Assembly (NCBI GenBank): GCA_012845835.1
Contig: JABAKD010000010.1
Location: 948,501-1,012,500 of the forward strand
Length of the DNA stretch: 64,000 bases
From: Undaria pinnatifida
Lineage: Eukaryota; Sar; Phaeophyceae; Laminariales; Alariaceae
Direction of reading: 5' to 3'
Made by a program: the position numbers and the translations under genes. Below, piece by piece: positions 57,801-64,000 of this stretch. A model generated the notes under the pieces. It had not been told where the DNA came from. It worked only from the letters and a program-made list of their open reading frames with translations, and searched no databases. Each line of letters starts with the position of its first letter. Positions within the stretch are counted from its first letter, which is position 1.

Positions 57801-60580
57801 CTGTTGATGCTGCACCCTCAACTGACGTGCCTCCCTGAAAGTGGCGGTCTACCCGTCGGTCACTGAAAAGAGGCAGCGCCGTGCATACTGCCAACAGCAG
57901 TAGACTGCCAACATGAGTATCGACTAATCAACTGGTCAAACTCGCAGCTGACGAATTTGAAGTAGTTTAACAAAACACGCATTCCTGTATATCATACCGG
58001 TATAAACTGAATCAATTCCTGGCCGTTTTTCGCCGTAGGAGTATTCATTTTGCGTCACCCGCTTTGCGTCGCCGCGTCGTTCCGACCTACTACAGAGTAG
58101 TGTCACCTACACGCCAAAGGGGTATGTCTTACAAGGGCTCCGCTTCGCGGGCGGCTGACGCCGCCCGCTACGCTCGCGCAACGAAGATTTCAACTAATAA
58201 ATGTGAAGGGGGCAGAAAGAAGAGGCCCATGATTTAGTGCAACTATTAATAGCGATTTGATAATGGCAAGAGCTACTTGTGCGGAGCTGATTGCTCTGTC
58301 TGTGCTGTGCTGTATGTTGGCGATGTCACGTTCTGATCGGCAGTTGTACGGGTGCAATTTGCGAGAAAAAATCGCGAAGAGGACCGAGATGGAGAACAAA
58401 ACCAACGACGAACAAGCAAATGACGAGTACACACACGTACCAACGGTACCTGATGGTACTCTGTGTGGTTCTAAAGAAAGCACAGGGGTCCGCTCCGCAA
58501 GGCTGCTTACGCCGCCCGCTACGCTCGCGCAAGAAAGATTGCAACTAACTAAAACATGTTAATACATGGGGCAGGAAGAAGAGGCCTGTGATTGTTTGGT
58601 GCAAATAGTGAATTGATAATAATGCCAAGAGGTGCTTGTGCAGAGCTAATTGCCCTGCGCTGTGCTGTGTGCTTGTTGATGTCACGTTCTGAACGGCAGT
58701 ACGTGCGATATTTTGCCGGGGGGGGGCATGGGGACCGAGAGAGGACAATCAGCTGAACAAAGCAAGAAGACGAGAACACAAAACACGTACATAAACCTGG
58801 TATCTGTATCATACCGGGTGCTAGCTACTACCTTTTAGTAACTGCTGCCGCATATTCAAAAGAACGCACAGCGCCGCACGACACAGCACCGTGAAACGAA
58901 GGGCAAGGCACGGCACCGCACTGCGCTGCGCTGTGCTGCGCTGCGCTGCTGAGCTACATATAGCCGTGCTGAACTGAGCTGGGGGTGCATTGTTTGTTCC
59001 AACAACAACGTCATATGTACAAACGTGGTGTAGTATTAATAGTAGCGGTATGTGGTACGTATGATACTTCGAATATTATTGGCATGTGCGAACTAGTAAA
59101 AAAGTACAGCACAGCTCGCAGCATGGCAGAGCAGAGCAAAGCACAGCGCTTCGCTCTGCTGAGCTGGCACTGCGCTGCGGTGTGCTGCTGAGCTGAGCTG
59201 CAGGGCATCGCAGGGCACTGCACGGCCCTGCGTTGCTGTGAGCGCTGGGGTGGGGTACTGGGCGGTGCGGAGCTGATGAGCCAAGCCCAGATATCAGCTG
59301 ATGAAAGTTCGTCAAGTACAAAAAAAATGGCGGGAATCAAAGAAAAGCTAAAGCTGGACCGTTCCGCAACTAATGCATAGGCGGCAAATTAGCGGCGAAT
59401 GTTAGGAAGTTCAATTTACTAGACAAAAAGGAAGGAAAAATCGCGGAAAAGTTCAGAATCGTGTTGGCAGAAAAACCAAATTTGCAGGAAGCAGCTGAAA
59501 AGTCAAGAAACAACTGTCAAAACGAGCAGAAACCAAAACAATAAAGGCCGAGCAAGAAACCAAATAAAAGCTGGACCGTTCCGGAAGTAATGCACGGAGC
59601 CGGCGTCGAAGTGGGACCTCCGGAGATGCCAGGGAGGTGCCAACCGAGCACTTTCAGAAAAAAGATCCAAGTAAGTCCATGTAAAAAATGCACTTCGGGG
59701 GGGGCGCATGCTGTTTTCCGGCGGCTGAGTTTTTTTTCTTGCGCTTTCGGCTGCGGTGCAAGCAAGGGGGCGATGGGTACATTACGACGGATGCCTGGTC
59801 CCGGCCCGTGGCGCGCGGTCGCAGCATTCAAAGCCGCTGAGCTGGGTCTTTTGGCAAGGTACAAGAGTGTGCCTGAAGGCAACACCGGTATCATAGCAGT
59901 AGACTTTACTTCGCCGGTGTCAACCTATATAAAAGATTGTCAAATAAAGTACCAAACGTATTACGATTTTTGTGTGTACCATCGCAGCGGTAGCAATAGA
60001 CTGCGATTACGTACTGCAAGCGCGGTACAAGCATAGGAATTGGTGAGAGCCAAGCCTTATCGCGAGCTCGAAAAGGTGGAGAGCAAAGCAGCGAAGTAGC
60101 GATTCAACTACTGTTGTGTACCTGGTAGAGGCTACTGAGAGCAGCAAAGCAGCCTTGAGGTGCTCGTACCAAATGGCGCCAGAACGCCAGAACTCGTTCG
60201 AAAACTCAAGATACTCGAATATTTTTGCGGTGGCTCCAGTCGAAAACTATCCAAAGCCGCTAGCTGCAAGCTGTCCCAACTACGCGTCGCGTAGAACACA
60301 ATTTCCCACCAAAACAGGAAAACTCCTAGATAGGCCTCAAAGCAAGCCTATGCTAGAGGGAAACGGCCTGTCGTGAGCTGGCTGCTTGCTTGTCGGGACA
60401 ACAAGACAGCATCGCATTCGATGTTCCACTGAATTTCGTGCTTGATCTCACCCCATTATCCCACGAACCCGCAGTGAGCAACGTTCCATTAGGACTGAAC
60501 GTCAAGTCCGATACGCCATCGCCTGGGGGTGAAGGTAGCGCATAGTCTGCCTTCGCAGCCGCCATCGAGCCGAAAGACAT
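42059..60580 (-). CDS. RAE1: mRNA export factor RAE1/Gle2 (WD40), complete, eight exons
   Basis: RAE1/Gle2 is a seven-bladed WD40 protein of the nuclear pore that works with NUP98 in mRNA export and also in spindle assembly. Exons in coding order: 60452-60580, 48534-48680, 47773-47891, 47191-47317, 45382-45464, 44764-44932, 44080-44270, 42059-42182. The phases agree and give 362 residues, a normal length for the family, from ATG at 60580 to TAG at 42059. Diagnostic segments include TAGSWDNG/VRVWELQ, NHDAPVLCTDFSSDGT, SASWDRTVKFWDTR, GFAVGSIEGRVGIEYF, AFKCHR, GTFATAGSDGNFHFWDKD and YAMSYDWSQG. All introns are GT-AG except intron 2, whose donor is CAG|GCGAGC. Intron 1 is 11,771 bases and holds a copia element in antisense. 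A Lys-rich tail (KPRPKDKK) ends the protein, as in other RAE1s. Confidence 0.95.
42433..42604. repeat. GACCCG-rich MITE-like repeat, copy 2
   Basis: Ends TTTTACGGGTCAGGTC and, inverted, TTTTCACAGGTCACGACCC, with GACCCGACCCGCGAG-like interior. It lies in RAE1 intron 7, about 430 bases from copy 3. Confidence 0.78.
43030..43294. repeat. GACCCG-rich MITE-like repeat, copy 3, with 11-bp minisatellite
   Basis: The right end inverted reads TTTACACGGATCGTGACCCC and the interior has CCTGACCCGACCCGACTCG. About seven units of an 11-mer, CTTTTTGAACA, have expanded inside (43175-43250). The left end is poorly defined. Confidence 0.7.
43500..43845. repeat. AT-rich minisatellite (TATTAGTGTATAGA)
   Basis: More than twenty variants of TTAGTGTATA with spacers of a few bases, in RAE1 intron 7, ending about 235 bases before exon 44080-44270. 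Confidence 0.9.
44281..44763 (-). pseudogene. Three decayed copies of the RAE1 exon 7 acceptor and exon start
   Basis: Intron 6 is largely a tandem array. The used exon 7 start is CAG|GGCACTCCGGCGGCAGTG at 44270. Copies of the acceptor plus 45-60 exon bases lie at about 44395-44480 (CAACAGGGCACTCAGGCGGC) and 44540-44612 (TTGTAGGGCACTCAGGCGGC). A third, at 44697-44755, has lost the acceptor but keeps ACTTGTGAAACGCGATAG. Units are about 140-165 bases and include G-rich intron spacers. Two copies keep an AG acceptor and could be used as alternative 3' splice sites. Copy 2 still encodes a VYSVNSIALHKYG-like peptide. Confidence 0.85.
45484..45566 (+). repeat. Interstitial TTAGGG telomere-type repeats, array 1
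   Basis: Degenerate GGTTAGGG repeats with a perfect stretch GGTTAGGGTTAGGGTTAGGG. They start about 20 bases beyond the acceptor of RAE1 exon 5 (45382-45464), so on the coding strand CCCTAA repeats form the pyrimidine-rich 3' end of intron 4. Each CCCTAACCC also contains a CTAAC branch-point-like word. Confidence 0.92.
45785..45823. repeat. (GAT)n microsatellite
   Basis: Twelve or so GAT units in RAE1 intron 4. Confidence 0.95.
45878..45962 (+). repeat. Interstitial TTAGGG repeats, array 2
   Basis: Degenerate GGGTTAGGG/GGGTGAGGG repeats, same orientation as array 1. A short third array (GGGTTAGCGTTAGTGTTAGG) lies at 46403-46440. Confidence 0.9.
46120..46935 (-). pseudogene. Decayed copies of the RAE1 exon 4 end and donor in intron 4
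   Basis: The end of exon 4 encodes SMDTKGAMMVVATADRK, followed by GTATCT. Inexact copies lie at about 46793-46850 (a VMDTQGAMMVVATADRK-like peptide followed by GTATCT), 46690-46745 (SLDTSRAMKVVATAD-like), 46893-46930 and 46135-46195. They sit in an array with about 100-base spacing that also repeats an exon-free flank, GAAACGGTGGCGTTGTTCTC on the minus strand. The copies are of the exon end plus 5' splice site, the reverse arrangement of intron 6. Confidence 0.82.
47096..47152 (+). repeat. Hairpin repeat family member
   Basis: ACGCAGCTTGCAAATATGAG, TATTGACCCGAAATTCG and TCGAACTCACAGCTGACGTC with an AT-rich tail. It lies about 40 bases inside RAE1 intron 4. Confidence 0.85.
47571..47758 (+). 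mobile_element. MITE-like element, copy d
   Basis: Core CATCTGTGCCGAGCGATTTC is shared with the other copies. The right end, inverted, is ACGGTAGAGGTCCCTGTATA. It fills much of the 455-base intron 3 of RAE1 and ends about 14 bases from the exon 3 donor. Confidence 0.8.
47955..47998 (+). repeat. Hairpin repeat family member (short)
   Basis: CAGCCTGCACATGAGTTTCG, ACGAAATCCTCC and ATCTCAGCTCAAG. It is closest to the copy at 14838-14893. It lies in RAE1 intron 2. Confidence 0.7.
48958..49183 (-). mobile_element. tRNA-derived SINE-like element, copy 3
   Basis: Minus strand starts near GCGAATTCGAGGCCCCCCGA and shares the body of copies 1 and 2, including GCGAGAACGCGAGTTGGC and CCGCGGCTTGTCCGGAAG. 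It ends at GGAAGTAAAAATTAG without a long A-tail. It lies in RAE1 intron 1. Confidence 0.72.
50119..50182 (+). repeat. Hairpin repeat family member
   Basis: CACGCAGCTTGCAAAGCTGA, GTTTTGATCAAAAACA, then TTTTTGGTCGATCTCACAGC and TGACGTG. The inverted arms TTTTGATC and GGTCGATCTC-type are clear. It lies in RAE1 intron 1 and is followed by CTGT-rich simple sequence (50218-50285). Confidence 0.88.
50560..51560. repeat. Tandem repeat of about 217 bp, four to five units
   Basis: The anchor word CGGGGACNAAA recurs at about 50822, 51038, 51255 and 51471, a period near 217. A diverged unit lies before 50822. Shared blocks include GATTGGCTGTGGCTCAT, GAGTCAGAAATCCTTCCATA and GTCCCATCGCCGAG-like words. 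Open frames on both strands are produced by the period, since 217 is not a multiple of three. It lies in RAE1 intron 1. Confidence 0.88.
52442..52658 (+). repeat. Copia 5' LTR
   Basis: Begins TGTCAGGATATTTG and ends TTTCCCGACA (TG...CA), 217 bases. It is followed directly by the primer-binding site. Confidence 0.95.
52659..52672 (+). promoter_or_regulatory. Copia primer-binding site
   Basis: GGTTATGAGCC directly follows the LTR. It is complementary to GGCTCATAACC, the anticodon arm of methionine tRNA, as in copia elements that prime from an internal tRNA-Met fragment and not its 3' end. The tRNA identity is from general knowledge and not from this window. Confidence 0.72.
52698..53900 (+). 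pseudogene. Copia gag (frameshifted)
   Basis: The first frame, 52698-53210, starts MSPPFRRGYSPFNGDPNQYH and has the N-terminal Gag pattern of copia (YHGWMTLQRSLMYEDGL). It shifts near 53165 into a second frame, which carries ALPDSQYESLKTVL, then breaks again. A zinc knuckle, CNYCRNSTEHGWNDC, is near 53710-53755 in a third frame, with one extra residue before the His compared with CX2CX4HX4C. Confidence 0.88.
53932..55291 (+). pseudogene. Copia protease and integrase (frameshifted)
   Basis: The protease motif FIDTAASNHMVT (copia type D-T/S-A) lies near 54034, then VPNLGASIFSVGAL. After a frame change the pre-integrase zinc finger is seen (WHRRMGHCHPRAL...CEVCAVSK). The integrase core has HVDLWG and IRCDGGGEFKG. 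The segment PQGNSFTRSLLLGAPH near 54915-54960 lacks the usual NG.AER region, so the third catalytic acidic residue is missing, apparently by a small deletion. The RNRTPTDVLGGKAPLEVWE segment follows. Confidence 0.9.
55239..56279 (+). pseudogene. Copia reverse transcriptase with YVDG active site
   Basis: Shows EWVDPPEGIQAIPSRFLYRW, the LDIKTAFLQARM motif, and AWLYGLRLSPRGWW. At 56220-56231 the catalytic YVDD motif reads YVDG, so a catalytic Asp is lost. A TGA at 56277-56279 then separates this frame from RNase H. The family identity is certain from the order of motifs. Confidence 0.93.
56281..57179 (+). pseudogene. Copia RT thumb and RNase H (one frameshift)
   Basis: Continues after the TGA with LGDAKFLLGMGIHRN, SAAGSLLYLSRCTRPDLAHA, AYVDADHAGDMDKGYSTTGA, APVDWKSVKQTVVAVSTLES and EDNMGVAR. 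Near 57040 the frame shifts, and the end KADILTKSLGALKFVSTR is in another frame, ending at TGA 57177-57179. Confidence 0.9.
57374..57592 (+). repeat. Copia 3' LTR
   Basis: 219 bases, TGTCAGGATATTTG to TTTTTCCCGACA, preceded by a purine stretch TAGAGGGCA that may be the polypurine tract. It is followed by the target duplication CCGTG. Confidence 0.95.
57604..57735. repeat. (GCT)n-rich microsatellite
   Basis: GCT/GTTGGTGCT repeats directly after the copia insertion, in RAE1 intron 1. The Ala- or Leu-rich frames over it are artefacts. Confidence 0.9.
57908..57955 (+). repeat. Hairpin repeat family member
   Basis: ACATGAGTATCGACTAATCA, then ACTGGTCAAACTCGCAGCTG and ACGAATTTGAAGTAGTTTAA. The right arm and tail match 38290-38347 best. 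The left outer arm has been lost. Confidence 0.78.
58136..58715. repeat. Tandem duplication of about 365 bp with GC hairpins
   Basis: The segment starting GACGCCGCCCGCTACGCTCG at 58150 recurs starting TTACGCCGCCCGCTACGCTC at 58508. After each, GAAGAGGCC...TTGATAATG, AGAGCTAATTGCCCTG-like and GATGTCACGTTCTGAACGGCA-like blocks match for about 150 bases. It lies in RAE1 intron 1. From 58716 to 60451 I see only a second short pair, AAGCTGGACCGTTCCG (59349 and 59569), and GCTGCGCTGTGCTGC-rich DNA near 58915-58960. Confidence 0.8.
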
Positions 60581-60788
60581 TACCTCTCCTCCTGCTGCGT
60601 CCACCCCAGCTGTGGTAGTGGCTGTGCGGGTAGCTCAAAAACCTCACGACAACGCGGTTTTAGCCTTTTTCTGCCCCCGTAAAAAACGCCACCATCGCAT
60701 GTTGCAAACCCCACGATGGTAGATTTTATGATTTTACTCCCCCGCTCCCCCGCGAGAACACGTCGTAACAACGAAGGGCGTGGGTCTC
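60581..60788. promoter_or_regulatory. Bidirectional promoter region between RAE1 and the DUF4336 gene
   Basis: Only 208 bases separate the two start codons, which point away from each other. Both 5' untranslated regions and core promoters must fit here or overlap. No TATA box is obvious. A short inverted match, AACCCCACGATGG/CGCCACCATCG, lies between them. Confidence 0.65.
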
Positions 60789-63579
60789 ATGTTCTCCTAC
60801 ATGCCGCCAAAGGGCCTCCTCTCCCTCCTTGCGCCCTTGTGGCTCTTTGCCGCCTCTCGGCGTTGTCTATCCACCGCATTCCTGACGTCCACGCCAAGTT
60901 CACCATGTACGGGCTCTCATAAGAAACACGTCAACAGCGCGATGACGGCATCGACCCTTGCTAGACATCACCGTACCACGAGCCCGAATCCCTCAGGAAC
61001 AACAGCTACCGCCGCGTGGGCCTCGAGAGGTGTCGTTGCTACCGACTGGGCTTGCCGATCCGAGAGAGACTTGGACAGTACAGCGCTCGTCAGGTCTAGA
61101 CGAAGGGGTAGTCGGCAGGTAATTATGGCCGGTAGTGCGTCGTCAACAAGCCTGGAGGTGGCGAGGCAAGCGGGTAGCAGCGGTGCGAAGAGCGTCAACT
61201 GGCCGCTGTGGTACGTGTTGCCCATCGCCCCGTACCAGAGGAGGAAGACTCTGATGGAGGAGATCGTGCCGGGCAAGGTGAGGCTCGCAGCTGGTGTTGG
61301 GGTAAAGAAACGAACCGTAAGACGTCCGACATGTGGTTCTGTTCTTCGAGTTTTATAGGCGCGTATGCAGAAGCAGCTTTCGGGGTGCACAGACGAACAA
61401 CGAAAAAGCAAACCGTTCTCGCTCATTGCTGACTGGACGAATCTGAACCCTTACGCGAAACGCGTCATCATGTGTCATGCCAACAACCTGGTACCAAATA
61501 AGGTGCGATCGTCTTTGCATACCTGGTACAGCGGTATAATGAAAAATAAGTCAACAGCGGCGATGGCGTATGGTAGGCGTACTGCTGCAAACAGTGCGTG
61601 AGCGCGTGCGCGTGTCATTGCAGTGAGTTGATCGGCAACATCGTTTCTCCATGTCATCGAGGCGTATTCGTGTTTTCCGATACGAAGTATATGACAACTA
61701 TGAATGCCCTCGGGTAGCTGGTGCGATACTCTCAAAGCTACAAAACTACGGCTCAATTTTCCGTAACAGGTGTGGACGTTCGACCAAGTTCAGGGCATCC
61801 TTTACGTGATCGTACCGACCCGCATGACCGTCATCAAACTCGAGAACACGCCGGGTGGAGGCCTATTCGTCTACGCCCCCGTGGCCCCGACGGGCGAATG
61901 TCTGGCGATGCTCCGCAAGCTGGAAGCCGAGCACGGGCCCGTGAAGCACATCGTGCTGGGCACCCTGGGCCTGGAGCACAAGGTGTTTGCCGGACCTTTC
62001 TCGCAGAGGTTTTCGCAGGCGAAAGTTTGGTTCACCCCTGGGCAGTATAGGTGCGTGTGGGCGCCGGGAAAATATAATATACCTCGGACCCTCGCATCCC
62101 GGCGAAACCTTAACAAAACCTTTTAGAATTGCACCCACGTTTTTGGGACAAAGCGCTTGGAAATCGTTTGGGAGTAAGTGAAAGGATTAACAACACCCAA
62201 GTGCAAACCTAACATGCGAATATAACTTTGCACATCTCCACCCTGCTCCCGCTTGGCACCTTGATCCCACCCTGACCTGATCACACCCGGGCCAGAGCCT
62301 TCCAAATTGCCCATAGATATATGATTAGCCGTCGGCGTGGCCCGTCAATCACACTGATCCCAGGCCGACCTGGTTACCCAACATCGAGATTTTCCACAAA
62401 ATGACAACAGCCATCAGCGAAAGACCCCTGAACTAGCATAAAGTAAAGGGTGAGAGCTTTATTGCATCCCCGATGTGCGATTAGCGTTCCCTGAGACCGT
62501 TCGTGGGTTTCATCGGCACTAGGAGACGGAACAGCCCTCCGAGCCCGGTAATCGGTCGCCAGTTGGGGGGCCAATGTTGCGGTCGAGCGGGCCGTGGCCC
62601 AGGGGCCGGGAGCCTCACCAAGAGGGCTTGTGCGACACGTAGTAGCTTGCGCTCGGCACACGTTGATCTAAGAGTGTTGGTTGCCCAGTAGAGGGCCGCG
62701 AACACAAAATAGTCGACTTCTTTTTCTTTATCCATCGTAGTCATGAACGCCTTCGTGCTGTTTGGTGATGGTGGTGGTGGTGTTGGGGGTGTTGTTGATG
62801 GTGGTGGTGTTTGCTGGCGGTAGTGGTGGTGGTGGTTTGTGGTGTTGGGGGGGGTCGTGGTGATAATGTTGCCGTTGTAGCTACTGTTGTCGTCGCTGTT
62901 GCTTTGCCGCTGTCCCCTCTCTAAACAGCGAACATTTCGCGCGCTTGTTTATCTTTACCCGAACCCTAGCGCGCACTTCCCGAACAGTTCCTCCTCGCTC
63001 ACGACAAAGCCGCCCTGATGCGACGATCAATGGTCTTACGACTACGGCCATGCGTAATATGAGCCCCCCGCGCGCTCTCCTGAACGAATCTTGTATACAC
63101 CATACCGTGCTTTCTGCCGTTCAACATACCGTTTTCTACCGGTTGCTACACCGTTGTCTATACTGTTTTCTACACCATTCAACATACCGTTCAACGTACC
63201 GTTCGCTCAGCTGTTATTATACCGTCATGTATACCGTTTTGTACCATTATTTGTACCGTTCGCAACACCGTTCAATATTTATACCGTTATTTATACAACT
63301 CGCTATACCGTTATAAGGCATCGCTATACCTGTTGCATACCGTTCGCTATGCCCTTACGTACGCCGTTGCTCATACCGGCCTTGATACCGTTCTGCGGTT
63401 ACAGCTTTCCGATTGGTCTACCGCTGTCGTGGCTGGGCTTTGGAGGTCGACCGACGGCAGAGATTCCGACATCCTCCGCAGACGCTCCTTGGGGAGCCGA
63501 TCTAGACCACGCGGTACTGGGGCCTTTTTTCTCTAAAGATGGCTCTGGGGGGTACGGAGAGACCGCCTTTTTTCACAAG
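60789..63579 (+). CDS. DUF4336 protein with plastid-type presequence (3' end outside window)
   Basis: Exons 60789-61277, 61770-62050 and 63405-63579 join in phase (0, 2) to 315 residues with no stop, so the gene runs off the right edge. The core matches DUF4336: WPLWYVLPIAPYQRRKTLME, GKVWTFDQVQGILYVIVPTR, MTVIKL, VYAPVAPTGECL, KHIVLGTLGLEHKVFAGPF, AKVWFTPGQYSFPIGLPL and GETAFFHK. DUF4336 proteins are of unknown function, distantly like metallo-beta-lactamases, and common in algae and plants. The N-terminus has a hydrophobic stretch (LLSLLAPLWLFAA), then RRCLSTAFLTSTPSS. The STAF resembles the Phe-containing cleavage motif of heterokont plastid presequences. ATG at 60801 is an alternative start. 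Residues 25-120 are low-complexity Ser/Thr/Ala/Arg. Confidence 0.92.
62750..62890. repeat. (GGT)n microsatellite
   Basis: GGTGGTGGTGTTGGGGGTG-like repeats in intron 2 of the DUF4336 gene. Confidence 0.9.
63085..63400. repeat. Degenerate ATACCGTT minisatellite next to an acceptor
   Basis: About twenty copies of ATACCGTT or ACACCGTT with short spacers end directly at the acceptor of exon 63405-63579 (GGTTACAG). On the coding strand they supply the pyrimidine content of the intron end. Bases 63580-64000 hold the start of the next intron with nothing recognisable. Confidence 0.88.
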
Positions 63580-64000
63580 GTGGGGCACGCTGTCGCGCGG
63601 CGGTGGTGGTGGCACAAACCATTTTTTCGAGCAACCCGCCGCATGCATGCAACCGACGTTTTGGGCACAAGCTGCTAGGAATTGGTGTGGAATGTGTAAT
63701 TGTTATTACATCGTACACCAGTTCCATGTAGGTTTTCCGGAAAACGTTCATGTTTCGTACACTAATTTCAAGTAAAGTTGTCCCCGAATGCGTGAGTCCA
63801 GTTCTAAAGGGGTTGTGGAGCGAGCAGTTTTGTTGCTGAAAATACGCTGTTATTAATAGCTGTGCGCGTAAGGTGATTTTTATAGCCGATACAGGCAATA
63901 AAAGTATCCCATGATCGTTGTAAGTACAGATGCAAGCTGTGCAAGGTAGCGTTTTGTCGGTCTCACACTGCAATCGTAGAGGGTTCAGGGTGGAATAGTA

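Overview
This is nuclear DNA from a eukaryote with long introns, most likely a photosynthetic stramenopile and probably a brown alga. Three things point there: (1) a DUF4336 gene whose N-terminus looks like a bipartite heterokont plastid presequence (hydrophobic signal followed by a Ser-Thr-Ala-Phe junction); (2) small exons of about 80-340 bases separated by introns of 0.4-12 kb; (3) a dense load of microsatellites, minisatellites, MITE-like and SINE-like repeats and one Ty1/copia element. The species assignment is inference. No prokaryotic operon, CRISPR array or intact tRNA/rRNA gene was seen.

Four protein genes can be assembled by hand from exons that keep phase and family homology. (A) 566-20455, minus: a ubiquitin-specific protease resembling USP40, about 16 exons, running off the left edge. 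A UBA domain is inserted in its catalytic domain and a UIM follows it. (B) 28678-35170, plus: a complete 149-residue MORN-repeat protein in four exons, resembling MORN2. (C) 42059-60580, minus: a complete 362-residue RAE1/Gle2 mRNA-export WD40 protein in eight exons, with an 11.8-kb first intron and one GC-AG intron. (D) 60789-63579, plus: a DUF4336 protein, three exons seen, running off the right edge. A and B are divergent across about 8.2 kb of repeats, B and C are convergent across about 6.9 kb, and C and D are divergent across only 208 bases. Nothing suggests the four share a pathway. Deubiquitination, mRNA export, a MORN scaffold and a plastid DUF4336 protein are ordinary neighbours in a eukaryotic genome.

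The rest is repeats. A degenerate copia retrotransposon (52442-57592) has 217/219-bp LTRs and a perfect 5-bp target duplication (CCGTG). It lies antisense in intron 1 of the RAE1 gene. Six dispersed families recur, mostly in introns: a hairpin repeat of about 60 nt (at least nine copies), a 190-200-bp MITE-like family (four copies), a tRNA-derived SINE-like family (three copies), a GACCCG-rich family with terminal inverted repeats (three copies), an (ACA)n-tailed family (two or three copies) and a 280-bp family (two full copies and one fragment). A 4.3-kb palindromic/tandem block (22.4-26.7 kb) and a 217-bp satellite (50.6-51.5 kb) are further large repeats.

The most notable pattern is that several introns contain decayed extra copies of their own exon-intron junction. 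RAE1 intron 6 has three extra copies of the acceptor plus exon start. RAE1 intron 4 has several extra copies of the exon end plus donor. MORN intron 2 has a copied acceptor and exon start, and USP intron 8 has a copied acceptor. Interstitial TTAGGG repeats abut a functional acceptor in RAE1 intron 4. These suggest intron growth by repeated short tandem duplication across splice junctions.
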